Assembly (NCBI RefSeq): GCF_036894955.1
Contig: NZ_CP145905.1
Span: forward strand, 4,792,501 to 4,856,500
Reading direction: 5' to 3'
DNA from: Paenibacillus sp. KS-LC4
Lineage (GTDB): Bacteria; Bacillota; Bacilli; Paenibacillales; Paenibacillaceae
Length of the DNA stretch: 64,000 nucleotides
Shown in pieces: positions 41,706 to 50,644 of the stretch. Each line of letters begins with the position of its first letter. Positions within the stretch are counted from its first letter, which is position 1. Position numbers and translations under genes: made by a program. The notes below the pieces were generated by a model. That model ran no database searches, was not told the origin of the DNA, and saw only the letters and a program-made list of their open reading frames with translations.

Positions 41706-43796
41706 TTAAGCGGTAATAGCCTGTAGTTGTTCATTTTTCCCAGTCTGGCGATAGAAATACAGGAAGGTCAAGGCGAGCGCAATAATCGCAAAGATGCCCA
41801 AAATCAACATTTGCTCGCGTATTACCCCATAATCTCCGCTTGCTACAATCGCTTTGAAGCCGATTATGCTGTGTGTCATGGGCAGCCAAGGATTGACCTT
41901 CTGCATCCAGTTCGGCAGCATCTCCAGCGGAAACGTTCCTGCGCTTGAAGTAAGCTGCAAAATCATAAGCAGGATGACCGCAAAGCGACCCGGGTTATCC
42001 AGCCATGTGACAAGCATTTGTACGATCCAAGTGAAGGTCAAGCTTGTTATAATCGTAAATAAGAAAAATAATGGCTTGCTATGAATTTCGAGCTTGAGGA
42101 CGTATAGCAGAACCGTGTCGGCAATGACCGACTGCACGAGACTGACTATCGTGAACGTCAGCGTCCGGCTGACAAAACGCTGCATAGGTGTAGCGCTGGC
42201 AATGTCAGACTCTCTTAAAGAGAACACCGTAGTAAACACGAGCGCTCCCATAAATAGCGCCAGTGACAGAAAATATGGCGTAATGCCCAGACCATAATGA
42301 CTTAGCTTATGATCGGTATTTTCTGTCACTTTGACTGGAGCAGCGAACATGCTGACCGTGCTGTCTCCTGATTGCACTTCTGACGACTTACTAGCCGCTT
42401 CATTTAATTGGCTCGCAAGCTCGCCCGAGCCGTCAACCAGCTTCACAGAACCGTCAGCAAGCTTGCCCGCGCCAGCGTCAAGCTTTCTCGAGCCGTCGGC
42501 CAGCTCACTAACGCCGCCGTTCAGCTTTCCAAGTCCGGCTTGCAGCTTTGCAGCGCCTGCCTGAACACTTGAGGCACCTTCTGCTGTTTTCTCGCCGCCT
42601 GCCGCAGCTTCCTTCATTTTGGTGCTGAAGGTATGCAGCCCCTTAGCTAGCTCCTGCTGTCCGCTGCTAAGCTTAGCTGCTCCATCCAGCAGCTGCTCCT
42701 GCCCCTTCGCAAGCTCTGTGCTGCCGGTCAGCAATTGCTTCTGTCCGTCATGCAGCTGCTCGCTGCCCGACGCCACTTGGCGGCTAGCTGCCAGCAGCTT
42801 TGCCAGCTGCTCATTGCTTTGCAGCTCCGGGCTGCTCGCCGCGAGCTGCGCCAAACCGTCAGCGACCTGGCTTGCGCCTGCCGCAACCTGCGCGCTGGCT
42901 TTCTCCGAAGCCGTGAGGCCAGCGGCCAGCTTACCGCTTCCTGCGCTTGCCGCTTGCAAGCCAGCTTCAAGCTTCGCAGCGCCATCCTGCGCGCTGCTTG
43001 CCCCTGCGTCGAGCTTGGCAGCCGCCGCAGACAGCTCACTGAGCCCGCTCGACAAAGTCGCGGTTCCCGACTTCAGCGCACCTGCGCCTTCGGCAAGGTC
43101 ACCCGCGCCGCTCGCGAGCTGCTTCACACCAACCTGAACGTCCGCTGTGCCGCTCGCCAGCTTGTTCAGATTCTTTTTCAGCGTCGTAATTCCGTCACCT
43201 AACCTACCTGCCCCATCCTTAAGCTCCGTTGCACCGGAGCCTGCTTTTCCAAGGCCATCGGAAATTTTATCAATTTGCTCAAACATGCTGCGCGTATAGG
43301 CTTCCGTAATTTGCACCGACAGCTTCGACTTCAGTTCTTTCATTGCCGTGCTGCCAATTTGGGCCCCTACAAAGTTATAATCGCTATTCGGTTCAAAAAT
43401 AATTTCCGCCTGCTTCGGCTCAGCCTCCGTCAGCGTCGATGCATCCTGCGAAAAATGCTCCGGAATTGTAATCGTCATATAATAATGATTATTGCTCATA
43501 CCGGTCTTTGCCTGATCCTGCGTAACGAATGACCAGCTAAAGTCAGTATTTTTCCCCAGCTCATCGACAAAATCCTCGCCAATATGCAGCTGCTTGCCTT
43601 CATAGTCTGCCCCTTGATCAAGATTAACAACCGCTACTGGCAGCTTGCTCGTCTGTCCGTAGGGGTCCCATGAGCCTTCGACTAGAAAACTGCTATACAG
43701 CATCGGAAGCAGAGCAATACCTGCTAACGTCAGCAGCACCATCGGCTTCTTGCCGAGCAGCTTCATTTCCTTCCAAAACACTTGAAATATACCCAT
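41706..43796 (-). CDS. YhgE/Pip family membrane protein (ABC-2-like permease)
   Basis: This 696-residue protein has one N-terminal membrane segment (PMVLLTLAGIALLPMLYSSFL), a long extracellular region and about five or six C-terminal membrane segments starting LGITPYFLSLALFMGALVF. The extracellular part, residues about 185-480, is a run of GxxxLxxG heptad-like repeats (KLASGTADVQ, QLASGAGDL, KLADGSVKL), typical of the YhgE, Pip and EsaA group. Members serve as phage receptors or drug-export-like permeases. The ATG at 43796 follows AAAGGAC; a TTG seven codons earlier lacks a site. It is under the TetR regulator encoded upstream. Confidence 0.9.
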   Translation of the reverse strand: MGIFQVFWKEMKLLGKKPMVLLTLAGIALLPMLYSSFLVEGSWDPYGQTSKLPVAVVNLDQGADYEGKQLHIGEDFVDELGKNTDFSWSFVTQDQAKTGMSNNHYYMTITIPEHFSQDASTLTEAEPKQAEIIFEPNSDYNFVGAQIGSTAMKELKSKLSVQITEAYTRSMFEQIDKISDGLGKAGSGATELKDGAGRLGDGITTLKKNLNKLASGTADVQVGVKQLASGAGDLAEGAGALKSGTATLSSGLSELSAAAAKLDAGASSAQDGAAKLEAGLQAASAGSGKLAAGLTASEKASAQVAAGASQVADGLAQLAASSPELQSNEQLAKLLAASRQVASGSEQLHDGQKQLLTGSTELAKGQEQLLDGAAKLSSGQQELAKGLHTFSTKMKEAAAGGEKTAEGASSVQAGAAKLQAGLGKLNGGVSELADGSRKLDAGAGKLADGSVKLVDGSGELASQLNEAASKSSEVQSGDSTVSMFAAPVKVTENTDHKLSHYGLGITPYFLSLALFMGALVFTTVFSLRESDIASATPMQRFVSRTLTFTIVSLVQSVIADTVLLYVLKLEIHSKPLFFLFTIITSLTFTWIVQMLVTWLDNPGRFAVILLMILQLTSSAGTFPLEMLPNWMQKVNPWLPMTHSIIGFKAIVASGDYGVIREQMLILGIFAIIALALTFLYFYRQTGKNEQLQAITA

Positions 43797-43851
43797 CGCG
43801 AACACGTCCTTTTTCAATATGCTGATCTATGCTGCTTATATATTGAACTAA

Positions 43852-43874
43852 TGACCACTTCGGTTTATTAGTCA
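43852..43874 (-). promoter_or_regulatory. TetR operator-like site upstream of the YhgE-family gene
   Basis: On the minus strand TGACT-N13-GGTCA occurs about 55 bases before the YhgE-family start. The same half-sites with identical 13-base spacing are found at 44569-44591 upstream of the tetR-type gene, which points to one shared regulator. Confidence 0.55.
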
Positions 43875-43922
43875 TTTCCCCCTAAAAAAATAGGCATCGC
43901 CAGCTTGCTTTGACTTTGCCCA

Positions 43923-44507
43923 TTACTTTACCGAATCGGCTACGATGCCAGATGTGATAAAGGAAAGCATATTTTGTTTAATCTCATCCTTGCTCAGCGG
44001 TGCGCTCAGCTTATTCCAATCGGATGTCAATCCGATGTACAGTCGAAAAATCATAAACGCAGCAATCTCAGAATTGCAAGGCTTCACCTCGCCGTTGTCG
44101 ATCGCACGCTCCAGCTGTTGCTTAAGAAAGTCCAGCGCAAAATGTTCCATTCGGCGAATGCCCTCCAGCGCTTGTACCGTTCCAATATCTCGAACCTCCT
44201 GAGAGAGCTTCACCGCCAGCTCATGATCAGAGCGGAAATCGAGAATCGAATCGAGCACATTAAACAAATTGTCGACGAACGCCGCGTCCTGCTTCGTTCC
44301 CTCGCTCATAATGCTTTGCAGCTCTGCAAAGGCTTTGCCGAGAATTTCCTCAAACAGCTCCTCCTTCGTCTTGAAAAAGGTATAAATCGTCCCTTTGCCT
44401 ACATTTGCGATTTTGGATACGAGATCCATCGTCGTCGCTTTATAGCCAAACTGTGCAAACGACTGCGCCGCTGCTTCTAAAATCAATGTTTTGCGATCAA
44501 TCGCCAT
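43923..44507 (-). CDS. TetR/AcrR family transcriptional regulator
   Basis: The 194-residue protein has a TetR helix-turn-helix at residues 8-50 (ILEAAAQSFAQFGYKATTMDLVSKIANVGKGTIYTFFKTKEELF) and a variable ligand-binding remainder. The ATG at 44507 has GGAGGTG six bases upstream. It lies directly upstream of the YhgE-family gene in the same direction and probably represses both. The ligand is unknown. Confidence 0.92.
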   Translation of the reverse strand: MAIDRKTLILEAAAQSFAQFGYKATTMDLVSKIANVGKGTIYTFFKTKEELFEEILGKAFAELQSIMSEGTKQDAAFVDNLFNVLDSILDFRSDHELAVKLSQEVRDIGTVQALEGIRRMEHFALDFLKQQLERAIDNGEVKPCNSEIAAFMIFRLYIGLTSDWNKLSAPLSKDEIKQNMLSFITSGIVADSVK

Positions 44508-44568
44508 TCCCAGCACCTCCCCTGCATCAAGCATTATATCCTTTTAACTCCTTGCTTAATGATCAAAA

Positions 44569-44600
44569 TGACTAAAATTCATTTTCGGTCAATTGGTCAT
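44569..44600 (-). promoter_or_regulatory. TetR operator-like site in the regulator's own upstream region
   Basis: TGACT-N13-GGTCA (44569-44591, plus strand) lies about 60 bases before the regulator start, with an additional GGTCA half-site at 44595-44599. It matches the site at 43852-43874. Confidence 0.55.
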
Positions 44601-44764
44601 AAATTAATTTAACACACAGCCCTGAAAAAGTAAAAGCTTTTTTTAGCATCTAATTATACGCCGCCCTGTACACTGTTCCATTATATTTATAATATAGAGG
44701 TTTCGTATCGTCAAAAACAAGCTTGTACCCTTCTAATGTCTAATGACGCTGCAAAATATTTGTG

Positions 44765-44793
44765 TTGCTCAAATTTGAGCTAGCACATACAAT
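44765..44793 (+). promoter_or_regulatory. Promoter of the DUF4395 gene with a perfect palindrome
   Basis: TTGCTC (44765-44770), a 17-base spacer and TACAAT (44788-44793) form a promoter about 35 bases before the start. A perfect 14-bp palindrome GCTCAAATTTGAGC (44767-44780) overlaps the -35 box, a good position for a repressor. The rest of the 44508-44829 gap holds AT-rich sequence and no visible gene. Confidence 0.5.
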
Positions 44794-44829
44794 AATACCA
44801 AGTAAACAAATTGGAATTAGAGGTGAACG

Positions 44830-45252
44830 ATGATGCATGAAGTGCCGATGCGCTATGTTAAAGCAAACCAGGTTGGAATCGTTACTTTTGTTCTTCTATC
44901 CTTTTTCCTTAATCAGCCCTTGCTTTTGGGGTTATTATGGATCATTCAAGTGGCTGGCCTTGCTTCCGCGGGGAAGCTTAATCTTTTTGTACGGATCGCA
45001 AAGCTGATTTTAAAAGGAACAGGCACCGAGACGCAGGCGGCTGAGCTGCAGCGTTTCAACAATGTGCTGGCTGTGCTGTTCCTTACTTTAGCGCTGGCAT
45101 CCACAGCGTTTGGCTGGGACATAGCAGCGTATGCGTTCTCCATTATGCTGCTGGCAGCCGCCAGCGCCGCCCTGCTCGGCTATTGCGTAGGCTGCACCGT
45201 TTATTTCTGGTACAAGCAGCTCCGCGCCGGCCGGAAAATAGGTCGCATTTAG
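44830..45252 (+). CDS. DUF4395 membrane protein
   Basis: This 140-residue protein has four hydrophobic segments and the family's features: VKANQVGIVTF near the start and GYCVGCTVYFWY near residue 117, with a CxxC pair at the membrane edge. DUF4395 proteins are often found with thioredoxin-like or rhodanese genes in redox contexts, but none is adjacent here. GAGGTGA precedes the ATG. It is a single-gene unit ended by a terminator. Confidence 0.8.
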   Translation: MMHEVPMRYVKANQVGIVTFVLLSFFLNQPLLLGLLWIIQVAGLASAGKLNLFVRIAKLILKGTGTETQAAELQRFNNVLAVLFLTLALASTAFGWDIAAYAFSIMLLAAASAALLGYCVGCTVYFWYKQLRAGRKIGRI

Positions 45253-45321
45253 CAGCCGCTGCAATCAGCAATACATGCCGTAATACATCCCGTAATACAC
45301 GCAGTAATAAATGTGGCATTA

Positions 45322-45375
45322 AAAAAGGAGCTCCGATCCAACTGCTATCCAGCAGGGGAGGGAGCTCTTTTTTTC
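45322..45375. terminator. Terminator between the DUF4395 and BNR genes
   Basis: AAAGGAGCTCC pairs with GGAGGGAGCTCTTT, with a long internal loop, and is followed by TTTTT on the plus strand. Confidence 0.7.
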
Positions 45376-45379
45376 ACTC

Positions 45380-46525
45380 TTATGGCTTAACCGGAATTTC
45401 AAGCTTCGTATACCAGCTTTTCCCGCCATCCACTGTGCTGTAAATCGCCGGGGAATTCAGGCTTGTGTCCGCCATAAACCCGACATAGGTGCTCGTGAAC
45501 GAGATGGTATTGGCATAACCGACCGTATCCGATGGCGCAAACCAGGTTTGTCCGCCATTGGAGGAGCGTCCAATGCCGATGCGCTGCGCCGCTGGGGAAT
45601 ACGCGCTCAATATCGCTGTGCCTCCCACCAGCTCAAGGTCGCTCGGATGTCCGCCCGGTGATGCCGGCCCTTGAGAAACGAGTCCCTTTGCTTCTCCAGG
45701 CGCGCTGCCACCGCCCGCTGTACTCTGGCTAATGACTTTGCGCCAGCTTGCCCCATTGTTAGCCGAAGCGTATACCGAATAAGATTGCTGCGACATACCC
45801 GCTCCACCATTAAATTGCGCCCATACCGCAGTGCCATCTGCAACGATTTTGCCGCCGCTCAGCTCGTCCGCCTTCACATGAAGGGAGGTCGTCCAGGTAA
45901 CGCCTCCGTCCGTCGTTCTCGACAGGTTATAGCCGAGACCCGGCAGAATGACTAGCACCCAGCCCTGCTTGTCATTAACAAACTCCGCATAGCGCGTGTT
46001 TGCCGGGGTCGCGATTTTCGCCCAGCTTTTCCCGCCATCCTTCGTTTTGTAGGCAAAGGCCTTCGTATAACCAAAGCCATTATTTTTATCTACAAAATGA
46101 ATGCGCTGCAGCTGAAGGTTGCCAGTAGGCAGCTTTGTAAATTTGCTTCCGCCATCCGTCGTATACAGCAAAGCGTTCGGACCATCGCTCGCAGATTTTG
46201 CTAGTACCCAGCCTGTCGTATTGGAGATGAAGTCCAACTGGGTAAACTGCCATGTTCCTTTATAGATCGACTGCCAATGGGAGCCAGCATCCGATGTCCC
46301 GATTAGAAAGCCGTTGCCGGCAGCCCGCCCTGTCGTCGCATTTAAAAATTGGATATCGCTAAAATGGTAGGCGCTGTCGCCTGCCGGCTTTCCGCTGAAC
46401 AAACCTTGCTCCGCTGTAGTGTCCGCTGCCCTTGCTGTCGGCAATATCGTTGCCAAGCCAATCGCAATAGCCGCTGCTGCCATCATGCTTTTACCTTTGG
46501 AGATCGGTCGTGTGGATGTTTTCAT
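45380..46525 (-). CDS. Secreted BNR-repeat (sialidase-like/Ycf48-like) beta-propeller protein
   Basis: The 381-residue protein has a signal peptide (positively charged start, MMAAAAIAIGLATILPTARA, cleavage after ARA). It then shows a series of BNR/Asp-box motifs: TTDGGSKF, KTKDGGKSW, TTDGGVTW, SANNGASW, SSNGGQTW and TVDGGKSW. These mark blades of a six- or seven-bladed propeller like sortilin or photosystem assembly factors. No sialidase Arg triad or active-site FRIP motif is evident, so a binding or structural role outside the cell is more likely than catalysis. Confidence 0.8.
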   Translation of the reverse strand: MKTSTRPISKGKSMMAAAAIAIGLATILPTARAADTTAEQGLFSGKPAGDSAYHFSDIQFLNATTGRAAGNGFLIGTSDAGSHWQSIYKGTWQFTQLDFISNTTGWVLAKSASDGPNALLYTTDGGSKFTKLPTGNLQLQRIHFVDKNNGFGYTKAFAYKTKDGGKSWAKIATPANTRYAEFVNDKQGWVLVILPGLGYNLSRTTDGGVTWTTSLHVKADELSGGKIVADGTAVWAQFNGGAGMSQQSYSVYASANNGASWRKVISQSTAGGGSAPGEAKGLVSQGPASPGGHPSDLELVGGTAILSAYSPAAQRIGIGRSSNGGQTWFAPSDTVGYANTISFTSTYVGFMADTSLNSPAIYSTVDGGKSWYTKLEIPVKP

Positions 46526-46686
46526 TATAAGTGTCCTCCTGCTTCGTAGGTGGTTTGATCAACATTGTGACTCTGCCTTCTTAAATACCCTTCATCCACC
46601 AAAACGAATCTTACACCTAAATAGTTGCATGGTAAAAGAACACAATTCTAATAACCGATTTGTAACTTTTTATCCTTTGCATTTTT

Positions 46687-46701
46687 CTATAATCATTATG
46701 A
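46687..46701. promoter_or_regulatory. PerR/Fur-type inverted repeat upstream of the OatA-like gene
   Basis: CTATAATCATTATGA matches the PerR box TTATAAT-N-ATTATAA at 13 of 15 positions by eye. It lies about 75 bases before the OatA-like start. Fur-family boxes are related AT-rich repeats, so the exact regulator is uncertain and chance occurrence in AT-rich DNA is possible. Confidence 0.3.
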
Positions 46702-46773
46702 TAATAAAGGTTACTGCCTTCATTCATTTAAATGTTGCGCAACAAAATTACACATAGGCAGGTACGAGGCACA

Positions 46774-48792
46774 ATGGACAACAGCAAGCAGTCACAACAG
46801 CATATCGCGCGAAGTACATATGAGCAGCAGGGAAACAAAGCATACAGGACTGGGCTTGACGGAATCAGGGCAATCGCTGTAATAGCGGTTATTGTGTACC
46901 ATCTTCATCCCGGATGGATGCCGGGCGGACTGCTCGGTGTGGGCATTTTTTTTGTTCTATCAGGGTATTTGATTACTAGTATTTTATTGAAAGAGCTAGA
47001 GAAGCGTGGAAAAATAGATTTGAAGGCTTTTTGGATTCGTCGGGCAAAAAGATTGCTTCCCGGCATGCTGTTTATGATAGCGGTCACCGGGGCAGCGACC
47101 CTGCTGTTTGCCTATCCGCATTGGTCCCCCTTTTTAACCGACTTGCCTGGCGTGCTGCTATATGTGAGCAATTGGTCGCTTATTTTACATCATGTTTCGT
47201 ATTTCGAAAGCTTTGGCCCCGCCTCGCCGCTCGGCCATTTATGGTCACTTGCCGTAGAAGAACAGTTTTATTTGGTGTGGCCGCTAATGCTCTTGATAGG
47301 CCTGCGTTTTTTGAAACGGCGCCGTGTGCTGCTGCTGGGCATACTTGGATTGGCCGTTGTTTCCGCCGCTGCTATGGCATGGCTTTACCAGCCTGACAGT
47401 GATCCAAGCCGTGTTTATTATGGAACAGATACGCGCTTGTTCGGCCTGCTTTTCGGGGCAGCACTTGCTCTTGTATGGCCGTTTCATAAGCTCAAGCCAC
47501 GCGTTTCCAATGAAGCGAAGCTTACGCTTGATATCATCGGCGGAATAGCGCTGCTCGTGTCGCTGCTTGCTTTTTGGTATACGAATGAGTATCAGCCCTT
47601 CTTATATTTAGGAGGCATGCTGATACTGTCCTTTGTATCCGTGCTGCTCATTATGACATCGGCGCATCCAGCCAGCCGAATCAGTCGTTTATTATCCATT
47701 CCGCCGCTTCGTTACATCGGTGTTCGTTCTTATGGACTGTATTTGTGGCATTATCCGGTCATTATTTTAACGAGTCCAGCTGTGGATACGGGTGAGATTT
47801 CGCTCATGCGCCTAAGCTTGCAGCTCGTGTTGATGCTTGTGCTTGCAGCGGTATCCTTTAAATATGTTGAACAGCCGCTTCGTTACGGAAGCGTGAGAAA
47901 GCTGTGCAGGCAATTCCCCGCATGGATGGCCGCCCATTCCTATCGGAGAGCCTTTATCGTCTTCTTCAGCATGTGCTTATTCGTCACGTTTTCGTTTTCG
48001 TTTGCACTGCGAATGGATTGGTTAAATTCGATCTGGGGCAATAAGCCGCTCTCCCCTGTTCAAGCGTCGGGCAGCTACGCTGCTGAAGACGCCGAAGCTC
48101 CGGGGACGGCGCCCGGTGTTCGAGGAAGCTCTAGTACTCGGACGGGAGCAGAAGCGGGCGAGCTGGAAACGGCCGCACCAGAGCAGACGCCGGCACTGAT
48201 CGGGGAGGCAAGTGCATCGTCAAGCCCCGAAGCAAGCAGCGAGCCAATTTCGTCAGCGAAACCGACCGAATCAGGTGGGGACGGAGGCAAGAGGGCATCG
48301 GAGAAGGAGAAGGAGCCGGGGCCTTCTCCTTCCGAAGCGACGGTGACTGCAATTGGAGATTCAGTCATGCTCGACATTCAGAGCGAGCTGGAAAAGCTCG
48401 TTCCCAGCATCGCGGTAGACGGTCAAATCGGCAGGCAAATGTCTGAGGCTCCACCTATTCTTGAACAGCTTCAGAGGGAAGGCTCACTTGGCGACACTGT
48501 TATTATTGAGCTAGGGACGAATGGCGCTTTCGCCAGCAAGCAGCTGACGCGAATTTCTGATCTGCTAAAAAATAATACAAAAGTTATATTGGTGAATACG
48601 AGGGTTCCTCGGCCGTGGGAGCAAATCGTCAACGATGCCTTGGCCAAAGCGGTCAGAGGAAGCAAAAATATGACCCTCGTTGACTGGAACACGGCCAGCT
48701 CCGGCCAGGATGATTATTTTTCACAGGATGGCGTTCATCTGACGGCTAAAGGAGCAAAAGCGCTGGCGGCATTAATTGCTCGGGCTGTTTAA
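46774..48792 (+). CDS. OatA-like membrane O-acetyltransferase (acyltransferase-3 plus SGNH domain)
   Basis: This 672-residue protein has an acyltransferase-3 membrane domain over residues about 25-410, opening GLDGIRAIAVIAVIVYHL with the catalytic-type His. The AVEEQFYLVWP and GLYLWHYPVI motifs follow. A low-complexity Glu/Ala/Ser-rich linker (about 430-535) leads to an extracellular SGNH esterase domain with AIGDSVMLD (Ser), ELGTNGAF (Asn) and DGVHLTAKGA (Asp-His). OatA enzymes acetylate muramic acid C6 and confer lysozyme resistance. Teichoic acid or EPS acetylation is an alternative. Confidence 0.88.
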   Translation: MDNSKQSQQHIARSTYEQQGNKAYRTGLDGIRAIAVIAVIVYHLHPGWMPGGLLGVGIFFVLSGYLITSILLKELEKRGKIDLKAFWIRRAKRLLPGMLFMIAVTGAATLLFAYPHWSPFLTDLPGVLLYVSNWSLILHHVSYFESFGPASPLGHLWSLAVEEQFYLVWPLMLLIGLRFLKRRRVLLLGILGLAVVSAAAMAWLYQPDSDPSRVYYGTDTRLFGLLFGAALALVWPFHKLKPRVSNEAKLTLDIIGGIALLVSLLAFWYTNEYQPFLYLGGMLILSFVSVLLIMTSAHPASRISRLLSIPPLRYIGVRSYGLYLWHYPVIILTSPAVDTGEISLMRLSLQLVLMLVLAAVSFKYVEQPLRYGSVRKLCRQFPAWMAAHSYRRAFIVFFSMCLFVTFSFSFALRMDWLNSIWGNKPLSPVQASGSYAAEDAEAPGTAPGVRGSSSTRTGAEAGELETAAPEQTPALIGEASASSSPEASSEPISSAKPTESGGDGGKRASEKEKEPGPSPSEATVTAIGDSVMLDIQSELEKLVPSIAVDGQIGRQMSEAPPILEQLQREGSLGDTVIIELGTNGAFASKQLTRISDLLKNNTKVILVNTRVPRPWEQIVNDALAKAVRGSKNMTLVDWNTASSGQDDYFSQDGVHLTAKGAKALAALIARAV

Positions 48793-48840
48793 AGCCTGAG
48801 TCTGCGGCATGTACAACCTCGCGTAACAGCTTGCAGCATC

Positions 48841-48890
48841 ACAAAACCGCTTGTCCCTGTCTTTCGACATTAGACAAGCGGTTTTTTTTG
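48841..48890. terminator. Bidirectional terminator between the OatA-like gene and rtcB
   Basis: AAACCGCTTGTC pairs with GACAAGCGGTTT around a 17-base loop and is followed by a T8 tract on the plus strand. It lies between two convergent genes. Confidence 0.85.
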
Positions 48891-48914
48891 GAATTTTAAG
48901 CTTTACACGGCTGC

Positions 48915-50405
48915 TTACCCCTTAATCGTTAAAATCGGCTCCACTTCCGCAACGACCTGGGCCATGCCATGCTCTTCATGTGATTCAATAATAGCATTAA
49001 TATCCTTGTAGGCATAAGGAGCTTCCTTCTTTAATTCCTCTTCCCATTTCTTCAAAATATCCGGCCGCGATTTAATATCGTTGCGCTTCGGATCAATCGG
49101 CGTGACCACATTAAACTTGGCGATAAATTCACGGAATAAAGCATCATCTACCTTGATCGAGTCGCCTCGGGACAGACTTCTGCCTGCGCCATGGCTAGCG
49201 CTGAACAGACTCTCCCGGTTGCCGAGTCCTGCAAGAATATAGCTTTTTGCGCCCATCGAGCCCGGGATGAATACAGGCTCCCCCGTATATTGGAAAGGCG
49301 TGTTCATCATTTGCTCTGCCGACTTTGCCGTACATGCCCCTTTGCGGTGGATAAAGCCCGCGCTGCCATCAATCTTCTCTTCCCATACAAAATTATGCGG
49401 CGCATCATACAGCAATTGATAGTCGAACGAGTTCAAGCTCTGATGCAAGGCTTTTTGCAGCATGAGCCCTAGAAATAAACGATTTGCGAAAGCAAAATTG
49501 GCGGCATTGTGAAGTAGGTCCCAGTAACGCTTCCATTGCAGCGCATACTGCTCAGATTGCGGCAGCACATAAATGCCATTGCTTGGATGCTTTAATGATG
49601 CTGGATAAATGTCTTTCAGCATTTCTTTTATATGGAGGCCTGCATGGTGTCCAATCGAGACGGAGCCCGTATGAATCATGACAACCACTTGGCCGTGCTT
49701 AATATTCCACTCGTTAGCTAAGGCGTGATTGCGTATATGAACGACCTTTTGTATCTCTACAAAATGGTTCCCGCCGCCAATCGAGCCAATCTGGCTGTCA
49801 TAGGAAAGCCCCGGGCCGCCTAGAAAGCTGTCGAGTCCGTCTATGCCGCCAGCCTTGAACGAGCCAGAGCGGTTTACTCTAGCAAGGTCTTGCTCTTGCT
49901 GCTTCGCATCGTAAAAACCCCATAGACCTTCGCGGCTGCTCCCTTGCTGCGATGCCAAAACACCCATTAGGCCTTCTTTGAAAATCGCTTCGCGCTGCGA
50001 CCTTGTCATCGGAATATTGCGTCCGCCTTCGAAGAAAATATGGCGAATGTCAGCTTCGATTTTTTTGAGCTTGGAACGAATGTCGTCCTCCTGAAGCGAG
50101 GTCGTATACAGCCGCATGCCGCAATTAATATCGTTGCCTACCGCCTGAGGAATGACGAAGCCTTTGGTCAGAAGTGTCGTGCCAATCGGGATGCCGCTTC
50201 CTTTGTGGAAGTCCGGCGTAATGGCAACCTCTTCGATCTTGGCATCTGTATTAGAAAAATAGTCCGTCTGATGCTGCTTCAGCATTTCGACCGATTCATT
50301 CACCGTCAGGAGCTGGTCCAGCTCGGCCAATGCATTTTTTTCAAGCTTAATTTCGTCATTATTGAAAAATCGTACAGGAACATTGCTGCTATTTTTAATT
50401 TTCAA
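48915..50405 (-). CDS. rtcB: RtcB-family RNA ligase
   Basis: The 496-residue protein has the metal and nucleotide motifs of RtcB: GNDINCGMR near residue 90, GGGNHFVEI near 212, HTGSVSIGHH near 245 and RKGACTA near 350. SHGAGRSLSR near 405 holds the His that accepts GMP. RtcB joins 2',3'-cyclic phosphate or 3'-phosphate ends to 5'-OH ends, repairing cleaved tRNA or rRNA. The start is TTG with AAAGGATGG seven bases upstream. No archease or RtcR gene is nearby. Confidence 0.92.
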   Translation of the reverse strand: MKIKNSSNVPVRFFNNDEIKLEKNALAELDQLLTVNESVEMLKQHQTDYFSNTDAKIEEVAITPDFHKGSGIPIGTTLLTKGFVIPQAVGNDINCGMRLYTTSLQEDDIRSKLKKIEADIRHIFFEGGRNIPMTRSQREAIFKEGLMGVLASQQGSSREGLWGFYDAKQQEQDLARVNRSGSFKAGGIDGLDSFLGGPGLSYDSQIGSIGGGNHFVEIQKVVHIRNHALANEWNIKHGQVVVMIHTGSVSIGHHAGLHIKEMLKDIYPASLKHPSNGIYVLPQSEQYALQWKRYWDLLHNAANFAFANRLFLGLMLQKALHQSLNSFDYQLLYDAPHNFVWEEKIDGSAGFIHRKGACTAKSAEQMMNTPFQYTGEPVFIPGSMGAKSYILAGLGNRESLFSASHGAGRSLSRGDSIKVDDALFREFIAKFNVVTPIDPKRNDIKSRPDILKKWEEELKKEAPYAYKDINAIIESHEEHGMAQVVAEVEPILTIKG

Positions 50406-50579
50406 TCAAGAACCATCCTTTTCATTCGTTCGTTTATTCGTATATTTGAGCTTCTGAATGTTTTCGATAGAAATGCATAACATGGCTGCTCACCCTTTCG
50501 TTGTAAATGATACGTACACTTCCATTTTAACGGTAATAGGCTCATATCGTCCATCCTAACAAATAGCCTCTCTCTTTCA

Positions 50580-50615
50580 CGAAAAACGACGCGCTCCTTG
50601 TTGCAAGGAACGCGC
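50580..50615 (-). terminator. Terminator of the cellulase gene
   Basis: GCGCGTTCCTTG pairs with CAAGGAGCGCG around CAA on the minus strand and is followed by TCGTTTTT, about 35 bases past the stop. Confidence 0.8.
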
Positions 50616-50644
50616 CGATTTAACCGCTTCAGTCTAACATACAA

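Noticed and set aside
45380..46525. True sialidase
   Set aside because: Asp-box motifs are present but the FRIP motif and Arg triad of sialidases are not visible.
50402..50644. 80-residue open frame between rtcB and the cellulase gene
   Set aside because: It contains the cellulase terminator stem and has a skewed Arg-rich composition; no ribosome binding site.
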